This document shows, in pieces, positions 11,804 through 21,139 of a stretch of DNA of 64,000 bases (position 1 is its first letter; every line of letters starts with the position of its first letter). The position numbers and the translations under genes are program-made. The stretch comes from Hydrangea macrophylla. Its lineage: Eukaryota > Streptophyta > Magnoliopsida > Cornales > Hydrangeaceae. Location of the stretch: positions 71,353,169-71,417,168 of the forward strand of contig CM066988.1 in the NCBI GenBank assembly GCA_033977485.1, written 5' to 3'. The notes under the pieces are model-generated. The model was not told the origin of the DNA and searched no databases. It saw nothing but the letters and a program-made list of their open reading frames with translations.

Positions 11804-11821
11804 TGGCGCCGTTGTTGGGGA
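11804..11821 (+). other. Primer-binding site, Athila type
   Basis: TGGCGCCGTTGTTGGGGA lies 3 nt after the 5' LTR. It differs by two bases from the canonical Athila site TGGCGCCGTTGCCGGGGA. Confidence 0.85.
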
Positions 11822-14264
11822 TTGGCAACAACGTTAAATTGTTGTTTAGTTTCTAATTATATGCATTTTTGCATCTGATCTTTTTGTTTTGTCTTTGTTT
11901 TGAAGGATTAGCTACTCTTAAAGAGCTAAACCTCCATTTAGGATGTTGATGACACATTGGTCTCGTATGGGAAAGGTAATAGTATCTCCTTTGTTGTTAT
12001 TCTTTAAAATTTTGGCATATGTAATTGATTTTTGTGATTTCTTACATAGTTATGCTTAACAAAAGTGGTGTATTGTTGCACATGAATCATTACAAGAGAA
12101 GTTGATTTGTCTATCATGTAGCTTAGTAAATGTAGGGTGGATGTGTCATTCTAATCAAAGGTGTTCCACCATGTAGTTTAGTTAACTTAGTTTGGTTAAT
12201 GTAATTTAGTTATAGGGTGGACAAATCATGTTAATCAAAGTAGAGCCATAGTATAGTGATACAAAGTTTGATTGTTTTGCCAAGCTTTCTAGAACACATC
12301 TTTTAAAGGAATATTATTTCTCTTTTGCATGTTTGACTAATGGTATATTTAATATTCTAACATTCAAATTCATCCACATCATTTCCTAATCATTTCATCT
12401 TCATTTCTTTTGTGTTTTGGTGTTTCTTTTTTTGTTTTCTTCTTTTATTTGCTTGATGTGTTTGGTAGTGATTTATGTGCAGGAACATCATCTTTGTACT
12501 CATCGGAGATCGCTCCTTTTTTGGTGATACCACTCTATCTCTACTCATTTTTGTCTTTGTTTCGATCCATTTGCATCAGGGACAATGCAATGTTCTAGTT
12601 GGGGGGTATGGGATATTCACCCATTATGTTGATGTTCCATTTTCTTCTTGCCATTAATTCTCTAAGCATGCATTTCAATCAAAGAAATGACGATTCAAAA
12701 AAATAGTTTCCAATAATTATTGTATAGTTTCCCATTTTCAAGTGCCGAGCGATGACACTTGTCTTGTGATGTTCTTCTAATTTTAGTATGTGACACGCAT
12801 TGAATCTCACTAGTTCTAGAACTATCTTGATTATAGTGAACCTCATAAATTTCAAATCTTGGATCATCGAGCACGTTGCATGACTTCTTGTGTTACGATG
12901 ATATTTAATACAATTGTTACCCAACAATTATTTGAAACATATGTGGAGACTTTACCCTTGTGAGCTTTAGATCATTTTCTCCATTGTTGAGTGTTGCATA
13001 CTTCAATTCACTCTTTTGGAAAAACATACAAAAGTCGTTGATAATCTCACCTTCTTGCTTTGATTGTTCATTAGAGGAATCCTTCTATGAAATGAAAAAC
13101 TCTTGCTTGCTTGTCATTGTAGGGGAGAACAAAAAATCACATTGTCCGAGAAAATGATTTTAAGTTCTTCTTTTCACCATTTTTAACCTCAACCGTACAT
13201 ATCCTTCCTTCACTTAACCATACACCTTCTATATCCACGTTTAAATTATATTTTTGGGATGTCTTTGCATGGGATTATGTTCATAATGTTGTAAAAGAGA
13301 TTGAATCGTATTGTTGTGAGAGTATAAAAAAAAAGTGATAAAAGTAAAAAATAAAAATAAACAAAAATAAATTAAAAAAAAAATAATCAAAAGAAAGAAA
13401 AAGAGCTTCATAGTCAATTGTACTTCTCTTTGTGAGCTTCAAAGAAATATTTGTGGATGATTCATCTCTTGTGGTCATTTTATCCATACATTCCAATGAA
13501 TCCCAAGTTTGTACCCAAACACTTCACTCACTTTCCCCTTATCCTTCACCTCATGACCCTTTCCCACTTTAAAACCCCCTCAATGTCCTAATTGATCCTC
13601 AAGTTTTGTGGTTCGGAGTTTGAGACGATCATGACAAGTAGTTAGAGTTATTTCACATCCTCTAGTGAATGGTATCTTTTGTGAGATAAAATTTTACTCA
13701 TTTTTCACACTTATGTTTTTCATTATTTACATGTGTGTGGCTTTGGTATCCATTCCCTTTACTCTCTATGCCTGCATGTCACAAGTATATTACCCGATTT
13801 GGAGTGCTCATTTTTAGAGTGCAATACTGGTGATAATTGAGTTGAAGCGCGTTTTGAATGAAATTTGGATTATGAAAGCATTTTCATCTTCTTGATAGTT
13901 TGTAGTTATGCACTTCACACTACACACACATTCAAGATTGAACTTAATGAAGTTTATCTAATAACCTTGATAGTTTGAGAATTTTTCGGATATTCTGTGT
14001 CACATTGCTAAAATCCATTAAAAATCCTTATCTATGTTGAGCGTTGTGCACTTGAATATTGAGTAGCTATTGCGATGAAATAAAATGTTTGTGGGTATCA
14101 TTCTGAGAACCCTCCAGAGACAAAACTCCGCCTCTACGGGTAACCTAGAGGTTTAACGGCTTATTGCATATATTCAATGCAATCGTGTTCCCCACAAAAA
14201 CGGTTTATCTTTAATTTTAAATAAATTTGGTGCACAAGGTTATTCTTGAATCTCTTGAGGGTTG
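11822..14264 (+). other. Interior of the LARD-like element, no coding domain
   Basis: No gag, protease, RT, RNase H or integrase motif is found in any frame. AGTTGGGGGGTATGGG at about 12597-12612 resembles the internal G-rich tracts of Athila 3' regions, and GAGGGTTG at 14257-14264 is a weak polypurine tract next to the 3' LTR. A short A-rich stretch lies at 13320-13400. The region may be what remains after loss of gag-pol. Confidence 0.6.
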
Positions 14265-15806
14265 TGATTCGTGTTCAATATTGCATTCTTGACTTCATGA
14301 TTTTACTCTTATTAAACACGAATTATCATTAAACACGAATTATCACCTAAACAGGGAGATTTAATGGATAAATTGAGCTTTTGTTAATCTTGTTTATTGT
14401 TCACTTATTGCTAATAAAAATCTCTTTCTTGTAGGATTTGGGGAATTGTTCAAAGTTAGAACTAACTCTGTTTGGTTTTTTATCTCATAAAAAAGGGAAG
14501 GAGACAAATCAGCAAAGGCGGATCAATCCGGCCTTACACCGTTGATCGATCCGCAGATTTGAAGGAAGCTACTGCCCAGAATTTCAATATCGGATCGATC
14601 CGCTATTTTGGATGAAGACTCTGCTAGCCTTTTTGAATATCGGATCGATCTAGCATTTATCCTGGGATTGATCCGTCCCTGCTGTCTTTTCCGTTTTTTA
14701 TTTAAAAGTTTGCCATTTTTTGTGGTTTTTGTATAAATAGATAAAGATGGAGTTTTTTAGGGCACTCTTGTTTTTTTTCTTTTTCTCCCAACCTTTTTCT
14801 TCTTCTTCTTCTTCTCTCATTTTTGGGAAGCCCCTTTGGCTTCCCTTCCATTTTCTCTCCATTATTGTAACCTTGAAGATTTCATTGAAGTTTTGATGGC
14901 TTGGTATATTTTCTATCTCTTTTCTTTTGATGATATTGTTATGTTTCCTATTATTAGTTCGATTTACTTAGGTTGTGGATCATGAACTCTTGGATTTAAT
15001 GTTGTAGCATTTCTAGGGTTCATTTGTGTAGGATTCAAAACTAGGGGCTTCATCTTATTTACCTTGCATCTTTAACTGTCAAAACTTAGACTTTGAATCC
15101 TACCTTATGTATTTCATATATAATATTATGTAACCTTGTGTTTTGCACTCCATGTGTTTGATAATTGTTTTGTGTGTGATTTAAAACTTGGAGTCTTCAT
15201 CTTTGATGTCAAGCATCTTTGATTGTTCTAACTCTTAGATTTTAAATACTACCTTTTGAAGGCTTCATAGGTGATTTTTTCACCAAGTAGATTAGTTAGT
15301 GTAGGGTAGAAAAATCATTCGGATCAGAAGCCATGGAGGCTTCATCTTGTATGTCATGCATCCTTGAGAGTCAAACGTTAGCTTCAAATCTGTTTCTATG
15401 AAAATCTCAAAGCTCCTTTCATCTAACACATAGGTACACTCCTTGTGTTTGATAACATGCCACAATGAGATGTTACCTTAGAGTGTGCTTGAAACATTAG
15501 TCCATTTCATCTTATATTGACCCAAGATGGGGGGGAATAATCCCAACCTATTGCTTTTTAGATTAGTTTTCATTTACCTTTTTCTTCCAAAAACCAAACA
15601 ATCGCCCCAAAAGACGCAAGTCATTTTATTCCTTTTCATTATCTTTTCTTATTTCTTTCTTTTAAGCATTATAATTAGTCTCTAAACTTCCCAAACGTTG
15701 TTCTTGTATCAATCCCTGTGGACTCGACACCCTACTTTCCAATACTACATTTTTAATAGGATTAATAAAGTACTTGATTTTGACATATAAATAAGTGTTC
15801 CAAAAA
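14265..15806 (+). repeat. 3' LTR of the LARD-like element
   Basis: Direct repeat of 10303-11800, starting TGATTCGTGTTC. Differences include an extra TTATCATTAAACACGAA near 14325 and a longer 3' end. It keeps the TATA box at 14731-14740. Confidence 0.85.
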
Positions 15807-16350
15807 TGGTGATTGGAACTACCAAGGGTCGGCCATACAGTGTATGTGTTTAGGGTTTCTTGGGAGAGGCTATACAATGTAATATCTTTGCTAGTTTTCA
15901 CTCAAATGAATTCAGGATCGATCCCCTCCCCCCTCAGGGGGATGCGAGGACTCTTTTACAAGAGTAAGAGTCCTACCTTACAAGGCGTCTGATTCTGATT
16001 AGGTAACCATTAGACAACTTATCATGATTACTCTATATCCAACCAGTTTCCTAATCTGATTAGGAAATTGTTGATATGAATCTGGAAGGTTTCTTAACTA
16101 GTTTAGGAAACTGCTAAGTTTGGAGATGTGGGGGACGTACCTCTGGGAAAACTGAGCTAGTTTCGAGCTATATGGTGCATGGATGACGTTATTCCAACCT
16201 AGTGGTCGAGCTTCTCCTCTGATAGGACCATGTGTTTCAGGACTAGGAGGCCCTGGGTGTTTGGATCCACTCGGGATGGTGATCATCCAGGAAGTTGTGC
16301 ATGTCTTGGCCTGGATAGGGGTCGGTCACTGAGTTGAACCACTCGGTCAT

Positions 16351-16631
16351 TGATAGTGATAAACTTACCAAGCCAAATCAAGGAATTGATTACTCCAATT
16401 CTTCAAAGATTGGGTCAATAGAACCCACGTGATTCTTTGTGTTTACTCCACCAACTTTAGTCAACATTAGACCCTAGTCTAATGCCTTACAATATTCCTT
16501 TGTATTTATTGCTTTTGATTATAATTGATATTTGAATATACTGTAAAGTTTGTATATATATATGATACTATGACCACCACGAGATGGTGTGGTTTGAAAC
16601 CATAATACAAAGTGTTCATTACCAACTTTCA
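16351..16631 (+). repeat. 5' LTR of the Ale-like copia element
   Basis: 281 bp, TGATAGTG...TTTCA, nearly identical to 20825-21107. The TATATATA run lies at about 16552-16563. Confidence 0.95.
16465..16564 (+). promoter_or_regulatory. Copia LTR promoter: inverted repeat and TATA box
   Basis: CATTAGAC (16465-16472), a 4-nt loop, then GTCTAATG (16477-16484) form a perfect inverted repeat about 68 bp upstream of the TATATATA run. The 3' LTR carries the identical arrangement. One repeat only, so chance is not excluded. Confidence 0.45.
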
Positions 16632-16645
16632 TGGTATCAGAGCTC
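16632..16645 (+). other. Primer-binding site (initiator Met-tRNA type)
   Basis: TGGTATCAGAGCTC directly abuts the 5' LTR end and complements the 3' end of initiator methionine tRNA, as in most plant copia elements. Confidence 0.95.
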
Positions 16646-16697
16646 TTTTAATCCAACGATTTTTTTTATTCCTCTTCCTGGCTCTCTCTCCTCAACA

Positions 16698-19600
16698 ATG
16701 GAAGGCACTACTTTCAATATTGCTAGTGTTTCTTTATCTAGCTTATCTGGCTTCTTGTCAATTAAGCTTGACAGAACCAATTATCCCCTATGGTTGGCTC
16801 AAATTTCTCCTATTCTCAAGAGTAGACAATGCATGGGTATTGTTGATGGTACTGTTGTGTGTCCATCACAATTCAAAATTGGTGCAAATGGTGTTGCTAC
16901 AACCGAGATTGATCCCGCTTATGATGATTGGCAACAAAAGGATCAATTGATCTTGAGTTGGATTAACAACTCCTTGACTCCTTCTGTTCTTTCGACTGTT
17001 GCACGCTCCAAGTCATCTTATGAGACATGGACCTCGCTGGAAAAGAGATATGCATCCCAGTCCCATAATCGTATTCTCCAATTACGCAATGAATTGTTTA
17101 CTACTAAAGGAGAAGGTCTCTCTATTACTGACTTTGTGGACAAGATTAATCATATTGCTGACAATCTTGCGTTGGCTGGCAAACCAGTAGACGATGATGA
17201 TCTTATTTTTATCATTATGAACAATGTTGGATCTACTTATGAAGCTACTGTAAGTTCTGCCCAAGCAAGAGATACACCTATTTCCTATGATAACCTTGTT
17301 GCTCTTCTTCTTGGTGCTGAAATGCGACTCAAAACTCAAGATACTCCAACTCTTGAGGTCACTCCGACTGCCTTGTATACTCCCAAATTTCGCCAAAATA
17401 CCAACTCTGGACGGGGTGGTCCAAGGGGTTCCTTTCATAGAGGTCGGGGCCGTGGTCGTACTTCCTCCATTCCTCCTTCCAACACTTCTAGTTCTAGTTT
17501 TTCTTCATCCAAATCTAGTGGACCCGTCTGTCAGATATGTAATAGACCTGGACACACTGCTATTGATTGCTATAACCGTATGAACCAAGCTTATGAAGGT
17601 CGTGTTCCGACACAACGCCTCAGTGCCATGGCAGCTGCAGCACCATATTCTCATCCACCTTCTACTCCTTCTCTCAACGCACCTACCCCATGGATCACTG
17701 ATACTGGCGCATCCACTCATATCACCAAGGACCTTGCTAATCTTACTGTCCATGATGAATATCAAGGCCTAGACCAAGTTGCTGTGGGTAATGGTGCAGG
17801 TTTGAATATCTCTCACATTGGATCATCCCATATACACCATCCTTCCACTTCCTTTAAATTAAATAACATTCTTCATTGCCCTTCTGTTGCCGCCAATCTT
17901 CTCTCTGTTCATCAATTTACACTTGATAATAATTGTTTCTTTGTGTTCTTCTCTGATTGTTTCTTTGTGAAGGACCTAAAATCGGGGAAGACGCTTTTCA
18001 GTGGAAAGAGTGACAATGGACTATATCCCTTTAACATCCACAATCAAATTTCTAACAAAAATGGGCGTCCTTTTGCTTTCATTGGTGTTCGTGTTGGTGC
18101 GCAAGAATGGCATTCTAGGCTCGGTCATCCTGCTTCTCGTACTCTTCAGTACCTTATGTCCAATAAAAGTTTGCCTCTTGAAGGATCAAGCTCAGTTTCA
18201 TTTTGTCAGTCATGTCCTTTAGGAAAGAGTACAAAGTTGCCGTTTCAATTATCTAATTCAATTGCTAAGGGTCCTTTAGATTTAATACATTCTGATGTTT
18301 GGTGTTCTCCTACTGCTTCCATTAAAGGATCACGATACTATGTCTTGTTTGTGGATGATTTTTCAAGATATTCTTGGATTTTTCCAATGCATTTTAAACA
18401 TGAAGTTCATGCTATCTTCATAAAATTTAAATTGCATGTTGAAAATATGTTCTCCTCCACTATTAAAGCTTTTCAATCTGATCAAGGTGGTGAATATACC
18501 AAAACTGCATTTCAACGTGTTTTAGCTAACCATGGAATTCATTTTAGAACATCTTGTCCAGGTCACCCTGAACAAAATGGTCTAGCTGAACGCAAACACC
18601 GCCATATTGTTGAAACAGGCCTTACACTTCTTGCTCATGCTCATATGCCTGTTACTTATTGGGTAGATGCCTTTCACACTGCTGTGTACTTAATCAATCG
18701 CCTCCCCACTCGTGTGCTTAAAAATTTCACTCCTTATGCCAAATTGTTTGATCGGCTTCCCTCATATGAATTTCTTCGGATTTTTGGTTGTGCATGCTTC
18801 CCTTACTTGCGTCCTTATAACACCAACAAATTGCAATTTAGATCAAAGAGGTGTGTGTTCATCGGTTATTCACTCAATCAACAGGGTTATCGTTGTCTTG
18901 ATCCAACCACGGGTCGTGTTTACCTATCACGTCATGTTGTTTTTGATGAACATTCTTTCCCTTTTCAACATGTTGCAGTTACCTCCTCTCATTCCATGGC
19001 CTCCATTGATTCCTTTGTGCCTTTATTAGATATGGTTACAATACCATCTCTGCCTCCCGTTGCTCACCCTTTACCCCCTACCTTACCTGCTTGTCCACAA
19101 AATCACGCTGTCGTCCCCCCTCTTAATCCACCACCCGCACCATCATCATCTCCTCCACCTACCCTTGAGCCCGAGCAACTACCACCTCCTACTGAGTCTT
19201 CTCATTCCATGCTTACAAGGAGTAAAATTGGGATTTGTAAACCCAACCCAAAATATGCTTTACATGTGGAAATTACTAAAGAAATTGAACCTTCTTGTTT
19301 TAGTCAGGCAGTTAAACAAGAAGCATGGAGGCATGCTATGGGCGCTGAATTTAATGCATTGCAACAGAATGGAACTTGGTCTTTGGTCCCTCCTCGGTCT
19401 AATATGAATATTTTACCAAATAAATGGATATTTAAAATCAAACGAAGAGCTGATGGTTCGGTCGAACGCTACAAGGCACGGCTTGTGGCTAATGGTTTTC
19501 ATCAACAAGAGGGTCTGGATTACAATGAGACCTTCAATCCGGTCGTAAAGCATTCCACCATTCGCACCGTTATTGCTTTGGCTGTTCACTACAATTGGCC

Positions 19601-20906
19601 GATTCGCCAATTAGATGTTCAAAATGCATTTTTACATGGCTTCTTATCTGAGGATGTTTATATGCGCCAACCGTCTGGTTTCAGTGATCCGAATTTTCCT
19701 AACCATGTGTGCAAGCTTCACAAGTCTTTATATGGTTTAAAACAAGCACCTCGGGCTTGGTTTAAACGTTTTTCAGATTATCTTGAGGATCTCGGTTTTC
19801 AGGAATCTAAGTCTGACTATTCATTATTTATCTTTCAACAAGAGAAGCTTCTTATTATTCTACTCATCTATGTCGATGACATTTTAATCACTGGAAACAA
19901 TGCTTCTTCTGTGGCAAAGTTTATTCACAAACTTGGTGATCTATTTTCAATGAAGGATTTGGGTCCTTTACATTACTTTCTTGGCATAGAGGCAACATAT
20001 GGTGATGGCGGGTTATACTTAACCCAAGCTAAGTATATTGTTGATTTGCTAAATCGCACAAAATTTTTGGATGTTAAACCCGTGTCTTCTCCAGCTTCCA
20101 TCGGTAAAAAGTTAAGTGCTTATGACGGTGAGCCACTTCTTGATGCTACCGAATATCGGCATGTAGTGGGTGCCCTTCAGTACTTAACCATCACACGTCC
20201 GGATATCTCCTTTGCTGTTAATCAGGTGTGCCAGTTCATGCATCAACCCACTACCATTCATTGGTCTACTGTCAAGCGAATTCTACGATATTTGAAAAGT
20301 ACAAATACTCAAGGTCTCTTCTATCGTCCTGGTGCGCTCACATTAACTGCATTTTCTGATGCCGACTATGCTGGCAATCCAGATGATCGACATTCAATTG
20401 GTGGCTATTGCATTTTTCTTGGCCATAATCCAATCTCTTGGAGTGCCAAGAAACATCGTACAATCTCACGCTCAAGCACCGAAGCAGAATATCGCCAGCT
20501 GGCCTATACTGCGGCAGAAATATCATGGTTTCGCTCATTATTCAAGGATCTGGGAATATCATTACCAACTCCACTGATTTGGTGTGATAACATAAGCTCA
20601 ATTTCATTAGCATCCAATCCTGTTTTTCACTCTCGCATGAAACATTTGGAGGTTGATTACCATTATGTTCGTGAAAAGGTGATTCGCAAGGAGCTTGAAG
20701 TTCGATATTTAAGTACTACAGATCAAGTGGCCGATATCTTTACTAAAGGTCTTTCCTCTGTTCGTTTCAAAATTTTGGCAAACAAGCTTATGGTCCGTGC
20801 TTGCCCCATTAGCTTGCGGGGGTGTGATAGTGATAAACTTACCAAGCCAAATCAAGGAATTGATTACTCCAATTCTTCAAAGATTGGGTCAATAGAACCC
20901 ACGTGA
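16698..20906 (+). CDS. Ty1/copia gag-pol polyprotein, intact
   Basis: 1402-residue polyprotein making virus-like particles, reverse-transcribing element RNA and integrating the cDNA. I chose ATG 16698 (MEGTTFN) because the frame's earlier ATG at 16584 lies inside the LTR, upstream of the primer site. In order (residues from 16698): UBN2-type Gag; CCHC knuckle CQICNRPGHTAIDC near 278; protease DTGA near 335; integrase HHCC (WHSRLGH...CQSC) from about 471 and the D,D,E residues in HSDVW, SDQGGEY and NGLAERK near 532-632; RT with YVDD near 1058; RNase H with SDADYAG near 1219 and SSTEAEY near 1259. No stop or frameshift occurs. The stop TGA at 20904-20906 lies 80 bp inside the 3' LTR, so the last 27 or so residues are LTR-encoded. 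All catalytic motifs are present. Confidence 0.95.
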   Translation: MEGTTFNIASVSLSSLSGFLSIKLDRTNYPLWLAQISPILKSRQCMGIVDGTVVCPSQFKIGANGVATTEIDPAYDDWQQKDQLILSWINNSLTPSVLSTVARSKSSYETWTSLEKRYASQSHNRILQLRNELFTTKGEGLSITDFVDKINHIADNLALAGKPVDDDDLIFIIMNNVGSTYEATVSSAQARDTPISYDNLVALLLGAEMRLKTQDTPTLEVTPTALYTPKFRQNTNSGRGGPRGSFHRGRGRGRTSSIPPSNTSSSSFSSSKSSGPVCQICNRPGHTAIDCYNRMNQAYEGRVPTQRLSAMAAAAPYSHPPSTPSLNAPTPWITDTGASTHITKDLANLTVHDEYQGLDQVAVGNGAGLNISHIGSSHIHHPSTSFKLNNILHCPSVAANLLSVHQFTLDNNCFFVFFSDCFFVKDLKSGKTLFSGKSDNGLYPFNIHNQISNKNGRPFAFIGVRVGAQEWHSRLGHPASRTLQYLMSNKSLPLEGSSSVSFCQSCPLGKSTKLPFQLSNSIAKGPLDLIHSDVWCSPTASIKGSRYYVLFVDDFSRYSWIFPMHFKHEVHAIFIKFKLHVENMFSSTIKAFQSDQGGEYTKTAFQRVLANHGIHFRTSCPGHPEQNGLAERKHRHIVETGLTLLAHAHMPVTYWVDAFHTAVYLINRLPTRVLKNFTPYAKLFDRLPSYEFLRIFGCACFPYLRPYNTNKLQFRSKRCVFIGYSLNQQGYRCLDPTTGRVYLSRHVVFDEHSFPFQHVAVTSSHSMASIDSFVPLLDMVTIPSLPPVAHPLPPTLPACPQNHAVVPPLNPPPAPSSSPPPTLEPEQLPPPTESSHSMLTRSKIGICKPNPKYALHVEITKEIEPSCFSQAVKQEAWRHAMGAEFNALQQNGTWSLVPPRSNMNILPNKWIFKIKRRADGSVERYKARLVANGFHQQEGLDYNETFNPVVKHSTIRTVIALAVHYNWPIRQLDVQNAFLHGFLSEDVYMRQPSGFSDPNFPNHVCKLHKSLYGLKQAPRAWFKRFSDYLEDLGFQESKSDYSLFIFQQEKLLIILLIYVDDILITGNNASSVAKFIHKLGDLFSMKDLGPLHYFLGIEATYGDGGLYLTQAKYIVDLLNRTKFLDVKPVSSPASIGKKLSAYDGEPLLDATEYRHVVGALQYLTITRPDISFAVNQVCQFMHQPTTIHWSTVKRILRYLKSTNTQGLFYRPGALTLTAFSDADYAGNPDDRHSIGGYCIFLGHNPISWSAKKHRTISRSSTEAEYRQLAYTAAEISWFRSLFKDLGISLPTPLIWCDNISSISLASNPVFHSRMKHLEVDYHYVREKVIRKELEVRYLSTTDQVADIFTKGLSSVRFKILANKLMVRACPISLRGCDSDKLTKPNQGIDYSNSSKIGSIEPT
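20816..20824 (+). other. Polypurine tract of the copia element
   Basis: GCGGGGGTG directly precedes the 3' LTR start TGATAGTG at 20825. It is the expected plus-strand primer and lies inside the coding frame. Confidence 0.85.
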
Positions 20907-21107
20907 TTCTTTGTGTTTACTCCACCAACTTTAGTCAACATTAGACCCTAGTCTAATGCCTTACAATATTCCTTTGTATTTATTGCTTTTGATTATAATT
21001 GATATTTGAATATACTGTAAAGTTTGTATATATATATATGATACTATGACCACCACGAGATGGTGTGGTTTGAAACCATAATACAAAGTGTTCATTACCA
21101 ACTTTCA
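20825..21107 (+). repeat. 3' LTR of the Ale-like copia element
   Basis: 283 bp. Identical by eye to 16351-16631 except for one extra TA in the TATATA run near 21035. Followed by the target duplication GTCAT at 21108-21112. Confidence 0.95.
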
Positions 21108-21139
21108 GTCATATGGTTGAGCCAGTTTTGGGCGTATTA

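Larger units (their letters stand above)
10303..15806 (+). mobile_element. Non-autonomous LTR element (LARD-like) with Athila-type primer site
   Basis: Two direct LTRs of about 1.5 kb (10303-11800 and 14265 to about 15806) flank a 2.4-kb interior with no retroviral domain in any frame. The primer site TGGCGCCGTTGTTGGGGA is the Asp-tRNA type seen in Athila elements, so gypsy proteins probably mobilise it; this is inference. It sits in the Tat-A LTR. TGGTGAT occurs at 10296-10302 and 15807-15813, containing a 5-bp target duplication (GTGAT). The right end is fuzzy because the 3' LTR has extra bases (TATAAATAAGTGTTCCAAAA) after GACA. Confidence 0.8.
16351..21107 (+). mobile_element. Intact young Ty1/copia element, Ale/Retrofit-like
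   Basis: A complete 4757-bp element: 5' LTR 16351-16631, Met-tRNA-type primer site, one uninterrupted gag-pol frame, polypurine tract, 3' LTR 20825-21107. The flanks GTCAT (16346-16350 and 21108-21112) are a perfect 5-bp target duplication. By eye the LTRs differ only by one TA unit in the TATATA run, so insertion is recent. It interrupts the Tat-A LTR and is the youngest datable event in the window. The Ale/Retrofit assignment rests on short LTRs, total length and RNase H motifs such as FHSRMKHLEVDYHYVREKV; the superfamily is certain, the lineage likely. It could be autonomous. Confidence 0.95.
10121..21139 (-). repeat. Tat-A 5' LTR, split into three pieces by two insertions
   Basis: LTR sequence homologous to 36422-37089 (minus) and 46476-47105 (plus) is present as 10121-10302, about 15807-16350 and 21113-21139, some 750 bp in all. 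The gaps are the non-autonomous gypsy-like element and the Ale copia element, each with its own target duplication. Shared landmarks are GTATGTGGTTC, GTTAATGAAGG, the TTTCCTAATCTGATTAGGAAA palindrome (near 16049) and the terminal GTTTTGGGCGTATT. The last CA has become TA. Opposite the Tat-C TATA position the sequence is a degenerate TGTAAAAGAG. Confidence 0.8.

Noticed and set aside
17082..17438. Minus-strand and alternate-frame ORFs within the copia gene
   Set aside because: They overlap the well-supported gag-pol frame and carry no motif.
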